Below, one piece after another: positions 1 to 4,900 of a stretch of 8,762 bases of DNA (position 1 is its first letter; each line of letters begins with the position of its first letter). The notes below the pieces were generated by a model. The model was given only the letters and a program-made list of their open reading frames with translations, did not search any database and was not told the DNA's origin. The stretch comes from Spirochaetales bacterium (GTDB taxonomy: Bacteria > Spirochaetota > Spirochaetia > DSM-2461): contig PDRU01000049.1 of NCBI GenBank assembly GCA_002748225.1, positions 1-8,762 of the forward strand, given 5' to 3'. Both the position numbers and the translations under genes were made by a program.

Positions 1-33
1 AAATTAAAACGTTATGACTTAAATTCCCAAAAA

Positions 34-1056
34 TTACGGAAGAACCCGGACCGAATCGCGCAATATCAGCCGGCAGTCCAGCCGGAGCTCCCGTGCCGCG
101 CCGCTGTAAGCACCTGAAAGACGGTCCAGCAGCAGCGAGGCCACATTCTGCCCCATTTCTTCGGCAGACTGCGCTATAGCTGTAATACTTGGGCGGAAAA
201 TGGGAAAAAAGGGAGTATCATCAAAACTGATAACCGAAACATCCTCAGGGATTCGGCGTCCCATTTCTTCCAGAGCCCGCAGCATTCCAATGGCGATCAG
301 ATAATTGCTGGCAAAGAGTGCCGTAGGCGCTTTACTCTGCGATAAAAGATTTTTAGCTCCAAAATAACCGGCTCTTGTATTCCATGTTCCTTCAAAAACC
401 AGCGAACTATTTTCAGCAATGCCGCCGTCTTTCAGGGCCTGCCGGTACCCGTTATACCTGTTCACTGCTGTTGAATCCTGCAGATTACCTGTAATAAAAC
501 CTATCCGCCGATGATTCATGGCCAGAAGATGACCCACCGCGGAACGCACCGCTTCAAAATCTTTAGCAAATACCCGGTCAATATCCATTCCGGGCACCTC
601 ATTATTGAAGACCACCACCGGTTTACCCTGATCCAGCAGCTGCTCAAGTCTGCCGCGGCGGCAGTTGAGACCCGACATGGCCAAGGCATCAAAATTTCTT
701 TCAAGAAGCTGCTCCATCGCTTTATCAAATAAATCAAGCTGTCCTTCGTGATGATAGGTGGTAAGGGCATACCCGGTTTCCTGAAATTTACGCGCCAGAG
801 TAGAAAGCACTCCCATGTTAAATTCATCATAGCCGGAAATAATTAAACCAATAGACTGCGATTTTCCGGTTTTCATGGAACGGGCAAAATGATCCGTTCT
901 GTACTGGAGCTTGCGGATAGACTCTTCTACGGCTGCACGGTTATCTTTCCGGATGTTCAAACCGTTGATATAACGGGAAACTGTTCCTATGCTGACACCG
1001 GCATCAGCAGCCACATCCTTAATGGTTGCCCGTTCTCCTGTTCTTTTTTTCTCCAT
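34..1056 (-). CDS. LacI-family transcriptional regulator
   Basis: A 340-residue protein, the usual length for LacI/GalR repressors. Residues about 11-60 form the DNA-binding head, with the helix-turn-helix pattern TIKDVAADAGVS-GTVSRYING followed by a hinge region. The rest is a periplasmic-binding-protein-like sensor domain, starting with the typical SIGLIISGY strand and ending with the conserved ISFDDTPFFPIFRPSITAI segment near residues 275-295. It should bind an operator as a dimer and respond to a sugar or related small ligand; the ligand cannot be read from sequence. The start is supported by AAGGGG placed 8 nt before the ATG. It is divergent from a glycosyltransferase gene, and no transport or catabolic operon is visible beside it, so its target is unknown apart from probable autoregulation through the inverted repeat in the gap. 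No terminator is apparent in the 33 bases after its stop. Confidence 0.93.
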   Translation of the reverse strand: MEKKRTGERATIKDVAADAGVSIGTVSRYINGLNIRKDNRAAVEESIRKLQYRTDHFARSMKTGKSQSIGLIISGYDEFNMGVLSTLARKFQETGYALTTYHHEGQLDLFDKAMEQLLERNFDALAMSGLNCRRGRLEQLLDQGKPVVVFNNEVPGMDIDRVFAKDFEAVRSAVGHLLAMNHRRIGFITGNLQDSTAVNRYNGYRQALKDGGIAENSSLVFEGTWNTRAGYFGAKNLLSQSKAPTALFASNYLIAIGMLRALEEMGRRIPEDVSVISFDDTPFFPIFRPSITAIAQSAEEMGQNVASLLLDRLSGAYSGAARELRLDCRLILRDSVRVLP

Positions 1057-1072
1057 GGCTCAGTCCCCTTGC

Positions 1073-1088
1073 AGCATAATTGTATGCT
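1073..1088. promoter_or_regulatory. Candidate operator between the LacI-type regulator and the glycosyltransferase
   Basis: AGCATA-ATTG-TATGCT is an inverted repeat with perfect 6-bp arms and a 4-bp spacer, placed in the 42-bp gap between the two divergent genes. On the minus strand it contains TACAAT, a 5/6 match to a -10 box, upstream of the regulator. On the plus strand, CATAAT (1075-1080) and TATGCT (1083-1088) are possible -10 boxes. A repressor bound here could block both directions. The centre lacks the CG step common in LacI-family operators, so assignment to this regulator is an inference from position. Confidence 0.45.
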
Positions 1089-1894
1089 AACATGCCCCAT
1101 GCAGGAAGAGCCTACAGTCAGTGTTATCATTCCCGTTTACAACCGCGAGAGTCTGCTCAAACGGGCTCTGGATTCAGTCCGCGGCCAAAGTTTCCGCGGC
1201 TTTGATATTCATGTAATAAACGACGGCAGCACCGACGGCACCGGAGAACTTATACATCAATACATAAAAAATCACCCGGAAATCTCCATATTCTGCCATA
1301 CAACAGGGAACAGGGGCGTTTCTGCGGCACGCAATCTGGGAATTCAGCAGTCTACAGGCCGGTATATTGCCCTGCTTGATTCAGATGATGAATGGGAGCC
1401 GCGCAAACTCAGCCGTCAGCTGGAATATCTCAAACACAACCCCGAATGCCGCCTGGTCCACACCGGAGAAACATGGATCCGCGGCAGACAAAAAGTGAAT
1501 GCTCCGGCCAAATACAGGAAATATGGAGGCGAAGTGTTCCTGCAATGCCTGCCGCTGTGCATGATCGGTCCGTCCACCGTGCTGGCAGACAGAAGCGTGT
1601 TTGAGCAGTTCGGACTGTTTAATGAAGAGTATCCGGTCTGCGAAGACTACGATCTCTGGCTCAGAATAAGCAGCCGCATGGAAGTGGGACTGGTCACTGA
1701 AGACACTCCCCCGGCAAGACCGGCGCGCCGCAGCTGTAAAAAAGGAAATTCGCCGGAAAGCAGATGTTTTTCTTCCCGGATGCCTGAAACACGGCCGGAC
1801 CGCGCGCTATAATGAAACAGCTGCTTTAATAAAGTCTGTAATGCCGGACTTTGCCTTCCCCGAACCGGCAGACAGGCAGGGAGAAAAATTATGA
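1084..1894 (+). pseudogene. Family 2 glycosyltransferase, frameshifted by an internal deletion
   Basis: The N-terminal part is a clear GT-A fold glycosyltransferase family 2 domain. Counting from the ATG at 1099, VSVIIPVYNR is near residues 7-16, the VINDGSTDGT motif near 40, the DSDD metal and nucleotide-sugar motif at 94-97, and the catalytic ED pair at 182-183 in CEDYDLWLRIS. After EVGLVTED (codon ending 1704) the open frame turns into proline- and arginine-rich nonsense and stops at 1812. A different frame from about 1706 reads LPRQDRRAAAVKKEI, later GCLKHGRTARYNETAALI, and ends at TGA 1892-1894. This resembles the usual C-terminal helices of these enzymes, and its stop overlaps the next gene's ATG as ATGA. 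The usual stretch between these parts (about 30-35 residues) is absent, so a deletion of roughly 100 bp not divisible by three is likely. The start may be 1084 or 1099; neither has a good ribosome site. The truncated protein keeps the catalytic motifs and might still fold. Confidence 0.8.
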
Positions 1895-2334
1895 GACTCT
1901 GGTCCCTTCATCCTCAGTATCTGGACGCCAAAGGGCTTGTTGCGCTGTGGCGGGAAGGCCTTCTGGCACAAAAAGTTCTGGCGGGGCAGACAAAAGGATA
2001 CCGGAATCATCCCCAGCTTATCCGCTTCCGCGGGCAGTTAAACCCGCAGGAAAGCATAGGCGCTTATCTAAGCGGTGTTGTTCTGGAAGCCGAAAGACGC
2101 GGCTACAATTTTCAGAGAGATAAAATCAGCTGTCCGCGCTTTTCCGGCGCAATGAAGCATCTGAGCATTCCCGTAAGCTCCGGCCAGATAGAATACGAAC
2201 GCCTTCACCTCATAACAAAGCTTCAGAAACGCGACCGGCGGAAACTGGCCGAGCTGGAAGGCCTTGATGTCTGGCTGCCCCACCCGCTCTTCAGTATTGT
2301 GGAAGGGCCGGTGGAAGTCTGGGAAAAAACCTGA
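1891..2334 (+). CDS. Pyrimidine dimer DNA glycosylase / endonuclease V family protein
   Basis: A 147-residue protein recognised as the pyrimidine-dimer excision family (Pyr_excise, T4 endonuclease V type), which cuts the glycosyl bond at UV-induced pyrimidine dimers and nicks the abasic site. The opening MRLWSLHPQYLDAKGLVALW, followed by RE, and the later TKGYRNHPQL segment are typical of the bacterial branch. Glu22 in LWRE corresponds to the catalytic Glu23 of the T4 enzyme, with Arg21 beside it. Aligned without gaps, Met1 sits where the T4 enzyme has its catalytic Thr2. A good Shine-Dalgarno GGGAG at 1879-1883 lies 7 nt before the ATG. The ATG overlaps the ancestral stop of the upstream glycosyltransferase, so the two were probably cotranscribed and translationally coupled. 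The frame is intact although both flanking genes are damaged. Family assignment is confident; activity on dimers is inferred. Confidence 0.85.
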   Translation: MRLWSLHPQYLDAKGLVALWREGLLAQKVLAGQTKGYRNHPQLIRFRGQLNPQESIGAYLSGVVLEAERRGYNFQRDKISCPRFSGAMKHLSIPVSSGQIEYERLHLITKLQKRDRRKLAELEGLDVWLPHPLFSIVEGPVEVWEKT

Positions 2335-2346
2335 ACCGCGCCGGCT

Positions 2347-3237
2347 TCAGAGGGCGGCGGACTGCGGCCGCGGACTCCCGGAAGGGTGCGGACTTTCAGA
2401 GCGCCTGCTCCCGGGCCTCTCTTTATAGCCAAGCCGCGGACTCACGGAAGGGCGCGGCCTTGCCCTGACAGCGCGCCCGCTCCCGGCCGGTTCCAAACAG
2501 AGCCACAGCCTCCTCCACGGCAGAGGCAAAACCTCCCTCTCCGGCAGGATATAATCGTTACCCAGAGCCATAACACTCCCGGCAGAAAGGCCCCTCCGGG
2601 CACACCATTCCGACAAAGCGCCGCCCTTGTTCACTCCGGCCGGAAAAATCTCCAGCCAGGCGGATGAGTGATCCAGCGGTGATGTACCGGTAAAAACAGA
2701 CCACTCCGACAAAGCCGATATAAGATCGGAATCCGGAGCAGGAAAAGAGGGACGGATAACCAGAATATGAACAGCACCTTCCGGAAACGCCCGGGCCACT
2801 CCGCCGGGAGGCAGAGGTTTGGCCCACCGGGCATACAGCTTCAGCCGGGAGTCGAGATCCGCGTTTTCCGGCCGCCGGCGCACCCAGCTGAAATTCCCGG
2901 AACGGGGAATACGGTGCAGAATGCAGTAATCTTCGCCAAAATCATTCAGAATACCCGCTATCCGCTGCACCTCCCCGGCGGACAGCCAGTGCAGCTCCCG
3001 CGGCAGAGCTTCGGAAGCAACCTGCAGACCGGCCCCGGAAGAAAACAGAATCTCATCCGCCAGTTCTCTCAAACCATCAACCCATTGCAGAGAAAGGGAG
3101 TTCCGGCCTGTTACAACAAGAAGGGGAATACCGGCTAAGCGGAGTTTCTCTGCGGCCCGGAATTCCCCGGCCCCGATAACTCCTTTTACCGCGATAGTTC
3201 CGTCAAGATCCGAAGCAAGTACTCCTTTTAACTTCAT
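2347..3237 (-). pseudogene. HAD-superfamily phosphatase (Cof/IIB type), frame broken in motif IV
   Basis: The first 229 residues are a haloacid dehalogenase-type phosphatase with a C2 cap. Motif I is DLDGT with the nucleophile Asp10 and Asp12, motif II is VTGR with Thr43, motif III is NKGG with Lys204, and motif IV begins as ALGNDY at 224-229. At this point the family normally continues NDLDLL. Here the frame runs into arginine/proline/serine-rich sequence to a stop at 2347. Another frame from 2542 reads EGEGGFASAVEEAVALFG, a normal-looking HAD C-terminus, and stops at TAA 2425-2423. About 30-35 residues between the parts, including the second motif IV acid, appear deleted. The original gene probably ended at 2423. 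It is last in the minus-strand operon, 21 bp after the small membrane protein, with no clear ribosome site. Substrate unknown; a sugar phosphate is the usual guess for this subclass. Phosphatase activity is doubtful in the present form. Confidence 0.75.
2367..2488. repeat. Diverged direct repeat, two copies about 66-72 bp apart
   Basis: Copy one (2367-2417) and copy two (2433-2488) share GCCGCGGACTC-CGGAAGGG-GCGG with two mismatches in about 25 bases. They then share AGCGC and GCTCCCGG blocks at an offset that grows from 66 to 72 bp through small indels. Copy two lies inside the ancestral 3' end of the HAD gene and copy one lies beyond its old stop at 2423. A past tandem duplication of the gene end, now decaying, explains this best. 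The stretch is much more GC-rich than its surroundings. Confidence 0.6.
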
Positions 3238-3258
3238 ACAGGTTCAAAAACAGTCAAC

Positions 3259-3543
3259 TCAGCGTCTTCTGCCCCCGCGGAAAAGAGGAGAAAGGTAATT
3301 ATCCAGATTCCATTTTTTATTAATCCAGCGGATAATCCGTGAATACAGCACAAATGTAGCCGCAATGGAGCCGAACATCGTTACAATAACAGCCAGCCAG
3401 GAAAGAGCCGCGTTTACTTCTTCCACATTGCGGAAAGCAAAGTTAAATGCCAGAAACAGCAGCAGTGCTATTACAACCAGAAGCAGCAGGTTAAGAACTG
3501 TCGCCGCAAGCAGAAACAGAACGGTGTTTAGTTTTTTATTCAT
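3259..3543 (-). CDS. Small two-helix membrane protein downstream of lspA
   Basis: A 94-residue protein with two predicted transmembrane helices, roughly residues 8-34 (very leucine-rich) and 47-68. They are separated by a short charged loop (RNVEEVN), and the tail is strongly basic, ending GGRRR. By the positive-inside tendency both ends are probably cytoplasmic. No catalytic motif is visible. Its ATG overlaps the lspA stop as ATGA (3540-3543), and GGAGG lies 4 nt before the start, inside the lspA coding end, so translation is probably coupled. From memory, similar small proteins next to lspA in spirochaetes carry the label 'leader peptide processing enzyme', which seems to come from the neighbour rather than from data. 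I do not assign a function; a role with LspA or in the envelope is only suggested by position. Confidence 0.85.
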   Translation of the reverse strand: MNKKLNTVLFLLAATVLNLLLLVVIALLLFLAFNFAFRNVEEVNAALSWLAVIVTMFGSIAATFVLYSRIIRWINKKWNLDNYLSPLFRGGRRR

Positions 3544-4034
3544 CGTTCCTCCCGGATCATCAGTATAACAGCCAGAACCGCGGACACCACCAGAGTGGCA
3601 TCTGCAACATTGAAGGTAGGCCAGCGTTCCAGACCGAACAGGCCGTAGAATTTAAAATCAAGAAAATCCACCACACCTTCAGGGCGGAATACACGGTCAA
3701 TCTGATTTCCCATACCGCCGCCGACAATAGCCGCCAGAACCCAGCGCATTCCGGAACTCAGATTTTTGTCCCGGATCATGTAAACCGCCGCGCCAATGAG
3801 CACAAGCAGTGGAACAGCAATAAACAGAACTGCCCGCAGAACGTCAGAAAAACCGCCGCCCATGCCAAAAGCCACTCCGGTGTTGCGCACATGAATCAGA
3901 CGGAAAAAATCCCCTCCAAAATTCCAGGCAACGGTGTAAAGAGGAATAGCCCTGACAACCATCAGCTTGGTTATCTGATCAGCTGCCAGTATCAGAGCTG
4001 TCAGCAAAAAATACCTGTAACGTTTCAAAAACAT
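3540..4034 (-). CDS. lspA: Lipoprotein signal peptidase (signal peptidase II)
   Basis: LspA is an integral membrane aspartyl peptidase that removes the signal peptide from prolipoproteins after the lipobox cysteine has been lipidated. The family blocks are all present, numbered from the ATG at 4034 (164 residues): ADQITK at 18-23, RNTGVAFG at 50-57, GNQIDR at 109-114, VVDFLDF with catalytic Asp123, and FNVAD with catalytic Asp145. The two aspartates are 22 residues apart, versus 19 in the Pseudomonas enzyme, because of a slightly longer loop. Four transmembrane segments are visible. Start choice is uncertain. The ATG at 4034 has GGAGG only 2 nt away, the TTG at 4028 (MKRYRYFLL) has it 8 nt away and may be the true start, and a TTG at 4073 would overlap the upstream gene. 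It begins 16 bp after the Nif3-like gene, in one operon. Confidence 0.93.
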   Translation of the reverse strand: MFLKRYRYFLLTALILAADQITKLMVVRAIPLYTVAWNFGGDFFRLIHVRNTGVAFGMGGGFSDVLRAVLFIAVPLLVLIGAAVYMIRDKNLSSGMRWVLAAIVGGGMGNQIDRVFRPEGVVDFLDFKFYGLFGLERWPTFNVADATLVVSAVLAVILMIREER

Positions 4035-4050
4035 CTCCTCCAGCAGAGTT

Positions 4051-4815
4051 TCAGTATCCCGTGGGAATATCAATAAACAGCGTGTCCAGTCCCAGAACAG
4101 ACGCAGCTTCTTCCGCCATGGCCTGTACTCCGAAAATTTCGGTCAGGTAGTGCCCGGCAAACAGCACATTGATTCCGGCCTCACGGCATTCATGGTATAT
4201 GTTATGGGATGAATCGCCGGTAATGTAAAGATCCAGTCCATGGGCAATGGCCTGAGACACCTCCCGGGTACCGCCTCCGGAGATCATTCCCACAGTCCGT
4301 ATATTACGGGGACCGAAGCGCAGCGCGTTAATCCGCTCATCCCAGAAACCGAATAAACGTTCAATAAGAGTTTCCAGCTTCTCCGGCTTCGGGAGTACTC
4401 CTTTAAAACCAATATGACGGCCCTTGTACTCTCCAAACGGCTGAACATCACCCAGTCCCAGAAGCTGAACCATCCGGGCATTATTCCCCAGCTCCGCGTG
4501 ACGATCCAGCGGAAGATGGCAGGCATACAGCGCCATATTGTTGTTCATCAGAAAGCGCACCCGTTCCCCCAGTACTCCCGTCAGAGGCATGGCCGGCCCC
4601 CAGAACAGACCATGGTGCACAAACAGCGCCTGGGCTCCTTCAGCAGCCGCACGCTGAAAACTGTCCATACAGGCATCCACCGCAAAAACCATCCGGCTTA
4701 TATCCATATCCGGATCACCCACCTGAATACCGTTCATGGAAGCGTCAATGGAATCAATCACATCAAATTCCAGCCGCTCCCGGGCCCAGCTGTCAAATTC
4801 CGATAATTTCATCAT
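4051..4815 (-). CDS. Nif3-like dinuclear metal-centre protein (DUF34/YbgI family)
   Basis: A 254-residue member of the Nif3/YbgI family, toroidal hexamers that bind two metal ions per subunit. Many databases call it 'GTP cyclohydrolase I type 2 homologue', but the cellular role is unsettled. The metal ligands are all visible: His67-His68 in FVHHG, His100 and Asp104 in CHLPLDRH, and His222 and Glu226 in GHYLTEIFG. The N-terminal substrate-site region reads SMNGIQVG near 26-33. The length matches the compact form without the PII-like insert found in longer relatives. It is the first gene of the minus-strand operon with lspA. Two adjacent ATG codons (4815 and 4812) are possible starts. AAGGA lies directly before the first and is better spaced for the second. 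The -10 box is only 5 nt upstream of the first ATG, which implies a very short 5' leader. Confidence 0.93.
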   Translation of the reverse strand: MMKLSEFDSWARERLEFDVIDSIDASMNGIQVGDPDMDISRMVFAVDACMDSFQRAAAEGAQALFVHHGLFWGPAMPLTGVLGERVRFLMNNNMALYACHLPLDRHAELGNNARMVQLLGLGDVQPFGEYKGRHIGFKGVLPKPEKLETLIERLFGFWDERINALRFGPRNIRTVGMISGGGTREVSQAIAHGLDLYITGDSSHNIYHECREAGINVLFAGHYLTEIFGVQAMAEEAASVLGLDTLFIDIPTGY

Positions 4816-4820
4816 TCCTT

Positions 4821-4847
4821 ATTATACCCTATTCCTCCGTCTGTAAA
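4821..4847 (-). promoter_or_regulatory. Promoter of the nif3-lspA-HAD operon
   Basis: On the minus strand a perfect -10 box TATAAT (4826-4821) is preceded by TTTACA (4847-4842), a 5/6 match to the -35 consensus, with a rather short 15-bp spacer. The expected transcription start falls at or within a few bases of the ATG at 4815, so the messenger would have almost no leader. Confidence 0.6.
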
Positions 4848-4887
4848 AATACGGCACCCCGCCTTTTCCCAAACCGCCGCAATGGAG

Positions 4888-4893
4888 TATATT
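4888..4893 (+). promoter_or_regulatory. Possible -10 box of the Lon-related protease gene
   Basis: TATATT lies 7 nt before the ATG at 4901. It is the best -10 candidate in the 85-bp divergent gap, but no convincing -35 box is seen near 4865-4870. If used, transcription would start at or next to the start codon. The only Shine-Dalgarno-like sequence is GGAG at 4884-4887, 13 nt from the ATG and inside or upstream of this box, so ordinary ribosome recruitment looks weak. Confidence 0.3.
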
Positions 4894-4900
4894 CTTTTCC

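Noticed and set aside
889..1083. Upstream extension of the glycosyltransferase reading frame
   Set aside because: It lies antisense inside the regulator gene and its translation is unlike the family; the family pattern begins with VSVIIPVYN just after 1099.
1851..2123. Second plus-strand frame overlapping the glycosylase start
   Set aside because: Arginine/serine-rich translation without family features; the frame starting at 1891 is the recognisable gene.
2335..2422. Bidirectional terminator between the convergent repair and HAD genes
   Set aside because: The sequence is GC-rich with repeats, but I found no stem followed by a T run on either strand.
2767..3138. Plus-strand open frame opposite the HAD gene
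   Set aside because: Low-complexity proline/arginine-rich translation; the minus strand shows clear HAD motifs here.
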